Source: Mytilus californianus (taxonomy: Eukaryota; Mollusca; Bivalvia; Mytilida; Mytilidae). Taken from it: 64,000 nt of DNA. Every line of letters begins with the position of its first letter. The first letter of the stretch is position 1. This document shows positions 45,260 through 56,075 of the stretch, one piece after another. A program made the position numbers and the translations under genes. The stretch lies in assembly GCF_021869535.1 (NCBI RefSeq), contig NW_026262734.1, forward strand, positions 89,223,285 to 89,287,284. The letters run 5' to 3'. A model generated the notes under the pieces. It was not told the DNA's origin. It did no database searches and was given only the letters and a program-made list of their open reading frames with translations.

Positions 45260-47400
45260 TATCATTCACACAAAAAAAAAATATTACTAAGTTATTATAT
45301 TTTACTTAAATTAAGTATTCTTTTTTATTACTTATTTCTGGGAATTACTTACCAGTTACTCACAATTACTAGCAATTACATATATTTTACTAGATATGAA
45401 CATACAAGTAATTGTTTTACTGAAAATGTGTGTGTATTAAAAAAAATACTTAACAAACAAAAATACTGATAATAATTTTACTCACTTGAGTAAATAAATT
45501 ACATAGTCCTCATTTAAGTAACAAGTTACTGTTTTAAGTAAATAGAAATTACTTGAATTTAGTAAAATATTTAAAGTAAACATACTTATTTTTTCTTACT
45601 AAAATTCAGTATGAAAGTTACTGGAATTACTTCTGATAACTTGGAAGTAAAACGTCTTATTACTAAGTAGACTTAGGCACTACATCATATTGTTTACTTG
45701 CACAAGGTTTAATAATTTTTAATAATAAGTGCTTCCTACTATATAATTTTACAATTTCAACATATGAGCTGCGTCGGATAGAAATCGACCTTATGAAAGT
45801 GCACGTATTCATGTACATGTGTAAGACTGTGCTTGATTTTCGAACATTCAAATATGAAATAAGAGATGAATGTTGGTCTGTTTTGTAGGGTTCGTATATT
45901 AACTCAATTTTCAAGCAGTTATAGACTTTGCATGGAGGTTTTTTCCAACCCGAAATAGGTTAAGAGATGTATTGATATTTTTTTGCATAAGGTCGATTTC
46001 TATTCGACGCAGCTCATAGGTAGGTTTCACAGTCTGAAAATTGCATAAGTTTGGATAATTAGCAATTGTTTTTGGATAGTACTTTGAAATACTTAAAAAT
46101 TTGCTTTGGATTACTTGGTATTACTTAGAATTTTACTTCAAATGACTAAAAATGATAACTTGAAATTACTAGCCATTAGTTATTTTCATTTCAAAATATC
46201 TTCCAGCAATCATTTGTCATTTTTTTATATAATTTTTATAATACAAACTTGGTCATACTAAAATTGATACATATTGACTATCTACTATAGATGTACAAAA
46301 TTGTATCATATTTCCAGTATTTAATAAGTAGTTTTTGATTTGAGACTGAAAAAATATTCAGCCAATCAGAATTAAGCTTTCATTTGACTTAAGTAAGCTA
46401 TTTTTCAAAAATGGCTGGAATTCATTCAGATTTGAATTTGAACAAAAAGTATACTGAGTTTGTAGAAATACTTGCACGATTGACAAGCATGAAAGGAAAG
46501 GAGAAATTTATAAAAACGACACTTTGTGGGTATTCATGTTGCTGGCTACTCTTTGTGTACTATTCCAATTAAATGAAAATGTAGCACAAAGAATTGCTGG
46601 GGAGGTAGCCCATGTTAACTTACAACAAACAAGAATAGAAATGGATAAAAACAAAGGATAAAGTATATGATCATTCTTTGAAAGGTATGTTACATTCTAA
46701 AATTATATGCATTTATAATAAAACAGTGTAGAATTTTTATTTATTCTAAACTGTATATATATATATACAATGTATATGCAAAAGAATTACTCAAAACCTA
46801 CAAATAAATTTACTGATTCATGTAATAGTTTTCCAGAAATTACTTGCCATAAGTAAAAGAATGGCTTACAAGTGATAAAATAATTACTAAGAATATTAAA
46901 AGAAATACTCAATATATATATATTAAAAGAATTACTTACTATTATTTAAAGAAATACTTAATGTGTATTAAAAGAATTACTTACTATAATTAAAAGAAAT
47001 ACTTAATGTGTTTCAAAAAAATTGCTTACTATAATAAAAAGATATACTTAATGTATATGCAAGAAATACTTAATGGGAATTAAAAGAATTACTTACTATA
47101 ATAAAAGAAATACTTATTGTGTACTAAAAGAATTACTTACTATAATAACAAAAATTACTTAATGTGTATTAAAAAAAATTACTTATTACAAATGAAAAAA
47201 AAAAACGTAGTATTTATATTAAAAAAATTACTTAAGATACATTGAAAAATTACTTGCATTTAGTTACTAGCTAATTACTTACAATTACTTTGAATTACTA
47301 GTAATTACTCATTTTTTTACAAACATTTTTACTTTTTTTTACTTGATTTGAGTAAAAACAATACTTGTTTTAAGTAAAATTTAGTAATTTATTTTTTTGA
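45260..47400. repeat. TTACT/AATTACTT-rich repeat region
   Basis: Both flanks (45260-45680, 46060-46190, 46780-47400) are built of degenerate 'aagtaattactt'-like words. Positions 46900-47180 form a loose tandem array of a roughly 43-bp unit ('aaaagaattacttactataa' + 'taaaagaaatacttaatgtg'). The less repetitive centre 46410-46690 has a short open frame starting ATGGCTGGAATTCATTC with no recognised domain. The arrangement suggests a non-autonomous DNA transposon with long subterminal repeats, but I could not define its ends. Confidence 0.5.
45765..46016. mobile_element. 252-bp MITE with ~31-bp inverted repeats and TA duplication
   Basis: TGAGCTGCGTCGGATAGAAA at the left end (45765) is matched in reverse complement by the right end at 46016 with one mismatch, and similarity continues to 'tcgaccttatg'. 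TA flanks both sides (45763-45764, 46017-46018). No coding capacity. It is nested in the TTACT-rich region and is probably mobilised by a Tc1/mariner-type transposase. Confidence 0.8.
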
Positions 47401-48451
47401 TTGTTCTTAAATAGTTTGCGTTTTATTGAGGCCGATGTCAACGATAGGTCGGTCTTTAACAATGATCAAAAGCCATACCACTTAGCAAACTATAGTGGGT
47501 TTTATTCTATTCATAACCAAGTTATTTTGCACTTCGAATGATCAATATGTGCAAGTAACTTGTATATGATTGGTGATGAACAACATCAAACAAAAGCAGA
47601 AACAGAAACAAAAACAAACCCTTTTATTGTATGAGAATTTAAAACAAAAATCGAGTGCGTCGAAAAATAAATACAGTTCCTTGCAAGTTAAGTATCGTGA
47701 ATGTTGTAATCTCATTTTATTAATGTACACTTCAACCAACATTAAAAATTTAACGTGTCAATCACAACTCAAATGTCACAATTAATATGTATATACCGTT
47801 GGTGCATCTCCAGAGGTTTAATATTTTTGGAGCGGTGTTAAATGTACATTTCTTATTCCCTGCTTAATTTAGCTTTTACGACATATGGTACGGAAGAAAA
47901 CGTACGAACGCTTCGTAAGATGCCTCCAAATTTTGTGAATATACCAGCGCATCTAAACCATGTGTTTGCGGCAGTTTGTCTTTTGCCAGAGAAGCCGGAT
48001 GTAGGTAATAAGAGTAGTTAGAGTCTTGTACAGTCAGACATTTTTACTACTTATTATTGTTCTTTGTAGTCATCGAAAGGAGTAACGTCATTATACAATT
48101 ATAAAAGGGAGATAACAGGTAAAAAACGTTCTACAGTAAAATGAGGCAAGGTAATTGTAACGCTATAAAGGAAAATTACCTTATAACCAAATTCAAGCCA
48201 AGTATAAATGCGCATTAGGTTATCAATAGCGTTACAATTGTAACGTTACGTACTTAACTACTGTCTCACAATTACCCTTATTCGTCTTTTACCTGAAGAT
48301 TATTGTAAAAATATAAAAGTACTTGTGAATATTAATAATATATACATGACACGGCTATATTGGACTTTATATATATATATATAACCTTCATTGGTGATCG
48401 AATGGATGAATCTGTCGTAGAATTGTCACTTGTTTAGACGTACTTATTAAA
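47401..48451. other. intergenic with Naiad-tail fragment and small hairpin
   Basis: 47435-47500 resembles the distal Naiad tail ('ggtctttaacaatgatcaaa', 'gccataccacttag'). 48151-48164 ('aattgtaacgctat') and 48225-48238 are inverted copies and may mark a tiny foldback element. A (TA)n tract lies at 48368-48384. No gene seen. Confidence 0.4.
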
Positions 48452-48654
48452 TACTGTAAATTATTGCGTGCATTTACTATTGCGATTTTTGTGGAAAGGA
48501 CAAAAATGCGAGATTAATTATTGCGATTGCAGGAAAATCTGCATACAGTTATTTATATCAGATATCAGAATGCGAGTTCTTATTATTGCGATACTCACTC
48601 AATCGCATTATTCGCATTAATAAAAACCTCGCAATAATTTCTGAATTTACAGTA
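48452..48654. mobile_element. MITE with TACTGTAAATT ends
   Basis: The inverted ends TACTGTAAATT (48452) and AATTTACAGTA (ending 48654) extend as 'attattgcg' / 'cgcaataat'. The interior is rich in 'attgcga' words. A degenerate copy lies at 5290-5515. No coding capacity. Confidence 0.7.
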
Positions 48655-48814
48655 GTTATTTCTGTGACTGCATCTTACGATCCCTTAGGACAGATAATTT
48701 AGCTAATCTGCAATCAATTCCATCACCATGGCTTATATATCATGTACTGTGTTACAACTCTAGATTCTACTGACGAGGAAAACTAACACTAGGCCACCGA
48801 AAGCTGAATTTTTA

Positions 48815-48968
48815 GTTCAGTCTAGGTAGCCGAGTGGTATAGAGCGCTGGACACAGTGCAGGCGGCGTTGTCTCGATATCCCAATAGCATGAGTTCGAAT
48901 CCCGGCGAGGGAAGAACAAAAACTTGCTGGATTTAACATTGTTGTTTTGATATTTAGAGTAATTATAT
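48815..48968 (+). repeat. tRNA-derived SINE
   Basis: An A-box-like 'TAGCCGAGTGGTATAGAGCG' (48828-48847) and a B-box 'AGTTCGAATCCC' (48892-48903) are spaced as in tRNA-Leu/Ser. 'ggcgagggaagaacaaaaa' and a tail 'ttaacattgttg' follow instead of a clean acceptor stem. I recognise this tail as a common mussel SINE. The 3' end joins directly to a Penelope pseudo-LTR. Confidence 0.75.
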
Positions 48969-49870
48969 AAGTCTAAATTGAAAACAACGTTCAAACCTAT
49001 GATTGCATTGGATAACTACCGCACTTTTTATGCGTGTGCATGCAAAACAAATGTCTTGGTAGAGGGATCTAAATACAGCACAAACAACATTTTCCAAAAG
49101 ACCAAAAAAATGAAAAAGTATATTTTAAAAAAACGCATTTTACTAGCAGGTCGAACAACGGATGTTCTTAAACCCTGCTGACTGCCATTGGCGATTGCCA
49201 AATAAACGGATCTCCAGATGTAACAAAATGGATCTTAACTATTAATTTGATACCAAACAGAAAACAATAAAGTTGCGGAAAAGATGGTATACCGCACACA
49301 AAAGGTGCAAAAATTAGTACACCATATCCGGATTTCGACAATTAATGTCTCTTCAATGATGTTAGGAATCGAAACGGTATTTGGAGGGCCATGTAATTTA
49401 CCTCAATTTAGGACGGACTCTTGAATTTTGAAGAGTCGAAATAGGATGAACGGATCATATAAACCCGAAGGCAAATATAATACAAGCCCAAACGAAAAAA
49501 TATAAACAAGTCTAAATTGAAAACAACGTTCAAACCTATGATTGCGTTGGATAAAAAACCGCAATTTTTATACGTTTGCATGCAAAACAAATTTTTTGGT
49601 AGAGGGGTCTAAATACAACACAAACAACAATTTCCAAAAGACCAAAATAAAGTGAAAAAGTATATTTTAACAAAACGCATTTGACTAGCAGGTCGAACAA
49701 CGGATGTTCTTTAACCCTGCTGACTGCCATTGGCGATTGCCAAATAAACGGATCACCAGATTAACAAAATGGATCCTAACTATTAATTTAATACCAAACA
49801 GAAAACAATAAACTTGCGGAAAAGATAGTTTACCGCAAACAAAAGGTGCACAAATTAGTACACCATATCC
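48969..49870. repeat. Penelope pseudo-LTR units 1 and 2
   Basis: Unit 1 (48969-49504) and truncated unit 2 (49505-49870) begin 'acaagtctaaattgaaaac' and contain 'gcaaaacaaat.tcttggta' and 'ctgactgccattggcgattg'. The same unit recurs at 50811-50843, 51763-52312, 52313-52363, 54397-54936 and 54937-55246. Unit length is about 540 bp. Tandem partial copies around coding fragments are typical pseudo-LTRs of Penelope-like elements. Confidence 0.75.
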
Positions 49871-49874
49871 GCAT

Positions 49875-50136
49875 AAGAAGATGCACAGTGTTTGTACTTT
49901 TACAATTAACATTGCAAAATATGGTGTATTTCGTATCAGTCGAGTGACTTTTGAAAGTCTGGGTGTGCAGTATTTGCTTGCAAGTCAGACATCGTGTGTT
50001 CTCACAACCCAACAACCGATGTCTGACTTGCAAGCAAATACTGCACACCCAGACTTTCTAAAGTCATTCGACTGATACGACATACACCATATTTTGCAAT
50101 GTTAATTGTAAAAGTACAAACACCAAGTATCTTCTT
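49875..50136. repeat. large near-perfect palindrome (two ~120-bp arms, 22-bp loop)
   Basis: 49875-49994 and 50017-50136 are reverse complements with few mismatches. Both arms contain the coding stretch upstream of a GIY-YIG domain, so it is a head-to-head junction of two Penelope copies. Complex inverted insertions of this kind are known for the group. Confidence 0.85.
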
Positions 50137-50370
50137 CAGTGTAAATGTGGCAAACAGTATATTGGCGAGACAGAACAACCATTTCACAAACTTATGAATG
50201 GTCATCGTAGTGACTATGACTGTAAGTCAGACCTCCCTCTCAGTCGACATTTGAGATCTCCTGGTCACTCTAAGGCAGATCTGAACCGACTGACTATCAG
50301 TATCATTGACCGCAACGCTTCATGGTCCAGAGAGGAGAGAGTACCAAATGGGATCAACGAAAAGAGGTAG
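50017..50370 (+). pseudogene. canonical Penelope-like GIY-YIG endonuclease, copy A
   Basis: Reads through 'CLTCKQILHTQTF', a short frameshift, 'CNVNCKSTNT', 'LLQCKCGKQYIGETEQPF' (YIG motif), 'HKLMNGHRSDYDCKSD' and 'PLSRHLRSPGHSKADLN', and ends 'PNGINEKR' at TAG 50368-50370. Compared with copy B it lacks 42 nt in frame (after 'EERV'), which removes the RExxWI helix likely to hold the catalytic Glu. The stop directly after the domain shows a C-terminal endonuclease, the canonical Penelope order. It nicks target DNA to prime reverse transcription. Confidence 0.75.
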
Positions 50371-50758
50371 TTAAAATCAAGCAGTACTAGATGTGTTAAT
50401 TCATTTTGAAATAAATAACTACGCACTCCCGCCGGTTGTAAATACTTAATTTGTATCTAGTTCACAAGATTATAGGATACTAAAACTGTAAACTTTCCAT
50501 TTTTTGTTTTTAATTGATTTGGATGAAGTTCAAGATTATTGAATTGTAACTTTAAATTTCTACAAACGTTGCTCGGTGTTTAATTTGTATGATGGTCAAG
50601 AGTTTTTGAAAATTATCATAGCTAGTGACATCATTTTACAGCAGGCTGCTCATACTGATGAAGGATATTTTTTATCTGAAATATTTATTGAATTTTGTAT
50701 TTTTTGTTTCATTTTTCTGTATCATTGTTTTTGTGTTGTTGTACACTTTTTTAAGGCG

Positions 50759-50810
<52 letters not shown>
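50371..50810 (+). repeat. Penelope 3' UTR with hammerhead-like core, ending in (TA)n
   Basis: Near-identical to 53984-54396. It contains CTGATGA (50655-50661), a short stem and GAAA (50678-50681), and ends in a (TA)n tract at 50758-50810. No gene is present; open frames here are chance. Confidence 0.7.
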
Positions 50811-50813
<3 letters not shown>

Positions 50814-50843
50814 AGTCTAAATTGAAAACAACGTTCAAACCTA

Positions 50844-51720
50844 TATATAAAAAGTGCCTAGAAAATCAACCTAACAATGTTAGAGTAGATTCGATTCTCC
50901 CCCACCGGGGCTGGAACCTGTACTTTTTACTTCATACTTCTACGACAACACTGCCTAGCATTGCGCAGACGCCTTATCCCCTCCTCTAACTATAGCTGAT
51001 AAAAATCAGCTTTCTTTTTGGGAGGTGTTACCTTCTCGTAGGAATTAAACAAGGACATCTAGACGCAATACACAAAGTATTTTTAAGTGTACAGAAATGA
51101 TCATCTACTCTTCTCATCAGTATAATTACAGGATGCTGCTCTTTTTTTAGAAGCATATAATCACTGTAAATTTATATGTGTGTATGTCTGCCTATGTGTA
51201 GTGACAACTGTAAATTATACCTTGTCCATCGGATTTCTTATAATTAAGAAATACCAGGCGTTTGACTATTTATACAGTGCCAAAAAAATAAACCTTAAAA
51301 TGTTAGCATGGTTAGAGTAGATTTGATTCTTTACTTCCTCCCGACCGGGCCTGGAACCTGTACTTTTAACTTCATACTTATTGCGCAGACGCCTCATCCC
51401 CTCCTGTAACTCTAGCTGATAATAATCAGCTTTCGTTTCGGGAGGTGCTACCTACTTGTAGGAATTAAACAAGGACATCTAGACGCAATACACAAAGTAT
51501 TTTTAGGTGTTCAGAGATGATCATCTACTCATCTGTTCAGTATAATTACAGGATGCTGTTCCATTTTTTGAAGCATATAATCACTGTAAATTTATATATA
51601 TGTATGTCTGTATGTGTAGTGACAACTGTAAATTATACCTTGTCCATCGGATTTCTTATGATTAAGAAATACCAGGCGTTAGAATCTTTACAAAGTGGCT
51701 AGAAAATCAACCTAACAATG
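50844..51720. repeat. tandem pair of ~425-bp repeats
   Basis: 50844-51268 and 51270-51692 align throughout ('gtaggaattaaacaaggaca', 'tctagacgcaatacacaaag', 'taattacaggatgctg'), and a third partial unit starts at 51693. On the minus strand each has a B-box-like 'AGGTTCCAGCCCC' (about 50908-50920) or similar, so the unit may hold a tRNA-derived SINE. The rest is unrecognised. Confidence 0.65.
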
Positions 51721-51762
51721 TAAGATTAGATATGATTCTTTACTGTATATATATATAAATAT

Positions 51763-52363
51763 AAACAAGTCTAAATTGAAAACAACGATCAAACCTATGA
51801 TTGCGTGGATAAAAACCGCAATTTTTATACGTGTGCATGCAAAACAAATTTCTTGATAGAGAGGTCTAAATACAGCACAAACAACATTTTCCAAAAGACC
51901 AAAAAAGTGAAAAAGTATATTTTAACAAAGCGCATTTGACTAACGGGTCGAAAACCGATGTTCTTAAACCCTGCTGACTGCCATTGACGATTGCCAAATA
52001 AACAGATCACAAGATGTTACAAAATGGATCTTTTAAAATTATTAATTTAATACCAAGCAGAAAACAATAAACTAGCGGAAAAGATGGTATACCGCAAACA
52101 AAAGGTGCAAAAATTAGTACACCATATCCGGATTTCGACAATTAATGTCTCTTCAGTGATGTTAGGGATCGAAACGGTATTTGGAAGGCCATATAATGTA
52201 CCTCAATTTAGGATAGACTCTTGAATTTTGAAGAGTCGAAATATTAGAAATAGGATGAATGGATCATATAAACCCGAAGGAAAATATAATACAAGCCCAA
52301 ACTAAAAAATATAAACAAGTCTAAATTGAAAACAACGTTCAACCTATGATTGCGTTGGATAAA
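51763..52363. repeat. Penelope pseudo-LTR units 4 and 5
   Basis: Unit 4 (51763-52312) is full length; unit 5 (52313-52363) is cut off at a (TA)n tract. Both start 'acaagtctaaattg'. They include the 'gacaattaatgtctcttcag' block. Confidence 0.7.
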
Positions 52364-52566
52364 TATATATATATATAACATATATATTTATATCCGATAA
52401 AAAATTTCTAATTAAATTAAAAAATTGAAAAAAAATCTATTGAATTAAAAATTGGAAAATATTTTTTGATGACTGCTTTATACTATGGAACAAAGATGAA
52501 AAAAAACTTCTAATTTTCAAGACAATAATTACATGTATTAATAACGTAAACGCAAAAATTTAGTTT

Positions 52567-53162
52567 ATGATGGAACACAGTAAAAATAAGTTACCATTCT
52601 TAGATATACTAGTAATTAAAAACAATTGCCGCATTAAGATGGACATATATTACAAACCAACAGATTCAAAACAATATTTATTATTCAATGCATGCCATCC
52701 GAACCCTACAAGAACGAATATACCTTTTAATTTAGCAAAACGAATTTGTACCATATTATCGGATAATTATACACGAAATATCCGTTGAACAGAATTACCT
52801 CAATTACTTAAAGATAGAAATTATCTGAAGGTTCCGAATTCCGTTTTAAACAAGGTAAAATATCTCAAATTAAATCTGATTTTACGTGCGCTTCTGAATC
52901 CCTTCTATGCATAATGACATGTACTGGTTGTGGAGAAGATTACATAGGCCAAACAGGACTGTCACTTCGAAAGAGAATGAACGTTCACGCACAACAAATT
53001 AGCATACATAATTATAGACACATACCACTAAGTGGACACTTAGATACTTGTGCTAGCAGGAACACCATCAAACAATTTTATCAGTGTGCTGATGGAACGA
53101 TACAGAGAATCAACAAAGAGACATTTTTCATACATAAATATAAACCAAATTTAAACCGATAA
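52567..53162 (+). pseudogene. canonical Penelope-like RT C-terminus and GIY-YIG endonuclease
   Basis: The first frame (52567-52788) has 'NKLPFLDILVIKNN', 'DIYYKPTDSKQYLLFNACHP' and 'RTNIPFNLAKRICTIL', the thumb region of Neptune/Poseidon-type Penelope RTs. A TGA ends it. After a decayed linker a second frame (52914-53162) holds the endonuclease: 'CTGCGEDYIGQTGLSLRKRM' (YIG and Arg), 'HIPLSGHLDTCA' and 'NKETFFIHKYKPNLNR' (Glu helix), ending at the stop. All Cys codons here are TGT/TGC. It is a different family from the endonuclease copies at 50017 and 53581. Confidence 0.82.
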
Positions 53163-53580
53163 TTATATTTTCTAAATAACGGACATATTTTAATATTATA
53201 ACGTCTGCATAGGGATTGCATAACAATTTATTTCAACGTTACCTCCATTGTTGCGAAGTGTGATTGTAACATGACGTTACCACTAACAACGTTATTTTGA
53301 AAGATTGTATATATGTTTACCATGAATATCTTCTGTGAGGAGTGAAACCGGTAGGAACAATGTAAACAATGTAGACAATGTAAACGATTTTTAATACAAC
53401 GATAAATATGCATTTTCTTCTTTTTTATTTTATTGCCAAACATCCAAAATTATCCAAGATCTTTCCCAAACCTCCTGTCTTAGCTTTTCGGAGATCACCA
53501 AGTCTGTAAGACTTATTTGTGAGAGCTGATGTCTCCTCTAATACAAGCTCTTCAACTGCAGGTTGGTGCAAATCGTATGG
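53163..53580. other. spacer between Penelope fragments
   Basis: Probably 3' UTR of the preceding element. 'aacaatgtaaacaatgtaga' is a small local repeat near 53356. No gene recognised. Confidence 0.4.
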
Positions 53581-53983
53581 TAACAGACGATGTCTGACTT
53601 GCCAACAAATACTGAACACTCAAACATTTACTTGCCACTCCACTGGGTCCGTATACACTATATATTGCAATGTAACTTGAAAAACTCAGAATGTTGTATA
53701 CCTTCTTCAGTGTTGATGTGGCATGCAGTATATTGGCGAGACAGAACAACCATTTCACAAACTTATGAATGGTCATCGTAGTGACTATGACTGTAAGTCA
53801 GACCTCCCTCTCAGTCGACATTTGAGATTTCCTCGTCACTCTAAGGCAGATCTGAACCGACTGACTATCATTATCATTGACCACAACGCTTCATGGTCCA
53901 GAGAGGAGAGAGTCACTCGGGAAAGATTGTGGATCCGAAAGTTGAAAACGTTAGCACCAAATGGGATCAACGAAAAGAGGTAG
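53581..53983 (+). pseudogene. canonical Penelope-like GIY-YIG endonuclease, copy B
   Basis: One frame runs from near 53590 ('CLTCQQILNTQTFTCHSTGS') to TAG 53981-53983. It is interrupted by two TGAs. The first (codon after 'YCNVT', before 'KTQNVVYLLQC') sits where copy A has Cys. The second lies between Cys and Cys in 'LLQC.CGMQYIGETEQPF', where copy A has Lys; a CGA-to-TGA change is likely. The catalytic region is complete: 'MNGHRSDYDCKSDLPLSRHL' and 'EERVTRERLWIRKLKTLAP'. Better preserved than copy A. Confidence 0.75.
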
Positions 53984-54396
53984 TTAAAATCAAGCAGTAC
54001 TAGATGTGTTAATTCATTTTGAAATATATAACTACGCACTCCCGCCGGTTGTAAATACTTAATTTGTATCTAGTTCACAAGATTATAGAATACTAAAACT
54101 GTCAACTTTCCATCTTTTGTTTTTAATTAATTTGAATGAAGTTCAAGATTATTGAATTGTAACTTTAAATTTCTACAAACGTTGCTCGGTGTTTAATTTG
54201 TATGGTGGTCAATATTTTTTGAAAATTATCATAGCTAGTGACATCATTTTACAGCAGGCTGCTCATACTGATGAAGGATATTTGTTATCCGAAATATTTA
54301 TTGAATTTTGTTTTTTTTGTTTCATTTTTTCTGTATCATTGTTTTTGTGTTGTTGTACACTTTTTTAAGGCGAATATATATATATATATATATATA
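53984..54396 (+). repeat. Penelope 3' UTR copy with hammerhead-like core
   Basis: Repeats 50371-50810. CTGATGA 54268-54274, a perfect stem GGATA/TATCC (54276-54280 with 54286-54290) and GAAA 54291-54294. Ends in (TA)n at 54374-54396. Confidence 0.7.
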
Positions 54397-55246
54397 CACA
54401 AGTCTAAATTGAAAACAACGTTCAAACCTATGATTGCGTAGGATAAAAACCGCAATTTTTATACGTGTGCATGCAAAACAAATTTCTTGGTAGAGGGGTC
54501 TAAATACAGTACAAACAACATTTTCCAAAAGACCAAATGAGTGAAAAAGTATATTTTAACAAAACGCATTTGACTAGCAGGTCGAACAACTGATGTCCTA
54601 AACCCTGCTGACTGCCATTGGCGATTGTCAAATAAACGGATCACAAGATGTTACAAAATAGATCTTATTTTTAATAATTTATTACCAAACAGAAAACAAT
54701 AAACTTGCGGAAACGATGGTATACCGCAAACACGAGGTGCACAAACTTGTACACCATATCCGGATATCGACAATTAATGTCTCTTCAGTGATGTTAGGAA
54801 TCGAAACGGTATTTGGAAGGCCATATGAATTTCCTCAATTTAGGATAGACTCTTTTCTTTTGAAAGAGTCAAAATAGGATGAACGGATTATATAAACCCG
54901 AAGGCAAATATAATACAAGCCCAAACGAAAAAATATAAACAAGTCTAAATTGAAAACAACGTTCAAACCTATGATTGCGTAGATAAAAACCGCAATTTTT
55001 ATACGTGTGCATGCAAAACAAATTTCTTGATAGAGGGGTCTAAATACAGCGCAAACAACATTTTTCAAAAGACCAAAACAGTGAAAAAGTATATTTTAAC
55101 AAAATGCATTTGACTAACGGGTCGAACAACAGATGTTCTTAAACCCTGCTGACTGCCATTGGCGATTGCCAAATAAACGGATCACAAGATGTTACAAAAT
55201 GGATCTTTTAAAATTATTAATTTAATACCAAACAGAAAACAATTAA
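54397..55246. repeat. Penelope pseudo-LTR units 6 and 7
   Basis: Unit 6 (54397-54936) is followed directly by unit 7 (54937-55246, truncated), giving a tandem pair. 'ccctgctgactgccattggc' is present in both. Confidence 0.75.
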
Positions 55247-56075
55247 ATATGCCTGTAATCAGATAAACACGTTACCTCAAATACACAATTTAGAAATTTA
55301 GACTTCGTTTTTTGTTAACATAGATAATGACGTCACAAATAAATTGCATAATAACATGACCAACATCGGAGGCGATTCCATATTTCAGCTTGCTTTTCAA
55401 TAGAAATAGTGAAAACAAAATTTCATCAAGTAACTCTCGCAGACTGTAAATGACCCGACACCGATATTGCAAATGATTTTGCACATGAGGGCGGATATGA
55501 CTCTTCCATTGAATTTGCATGGGATGCAAATATTGGTCAAGATACAGGGCGGTTACTTGCCACGGGCAAAAATATTACTTAAGCAAATTTGCGCTTATTA
55601 TTTATGCAAAATTAATTTGTTGACTTCAGGATTGGGTGTTCTTTTGTGTTTCATCAAAGAAGCATTAAATTGTACTTTTTATATATACCCTAATTAAAAA
55701 ATTAAATTAAATACGCAACCCCGTCTTGAAATCCAATTTTTTGTACAGGAAGAGTGAAAAGCTTTTTGCACGATACCTACCTATTGCAAGACGAAACTCA
55801 ACTCACCTGATAATTAACGGATAGTTTTGAAAAAAAAATGATTAAAAACACGCCGATGTGTCTGTCTTCTCCAATTCCATGTAGAAATAAGTATGAACTA
55901 AACCAAACATGCCTTCAATAAGATAATAACGTTACCTCAAACACACAATTTGGAAATTTCGACTGCATTTCCTTGTTAACATAGATAATGACGTCACAAA
56001 TAAATTGCATAATAACATGACCAACATCAGAGGCGATTCTGTATTTCAGCTTACTTTTCAATATCAAATTGTTGA
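55247..56075. repeat. direct repeat pair (~170 bp, 660 bp apart)
   Basis: 55250-55420 and 55912-56072 share 'cgttacctcaaa.acacaat', 'aacatagataatgacgtcac' and 'aaataaattgcataataaca'. Each contains a TGACGTCA octamer (55328, 55988). The sequence between is not recognised. Confidence 0.65.

Noticed and set aside
47570-47785. Lys/Gln-repeat frame
   Set aside because: Driven by a short 'cagaaacaaaaa' simple repeat; no other support.
48823-48916. tRNA gene (Leu/Ser-like A and B boxes)
   Set aside because: The acceptor stem does not close, and a known-looking SINE tail follows, so I call it a tRNA-derived SINE.
50758-50810. Tyr-Ile repeat peptide
   Set aside because: Translation of the (TA)n microsatellite.
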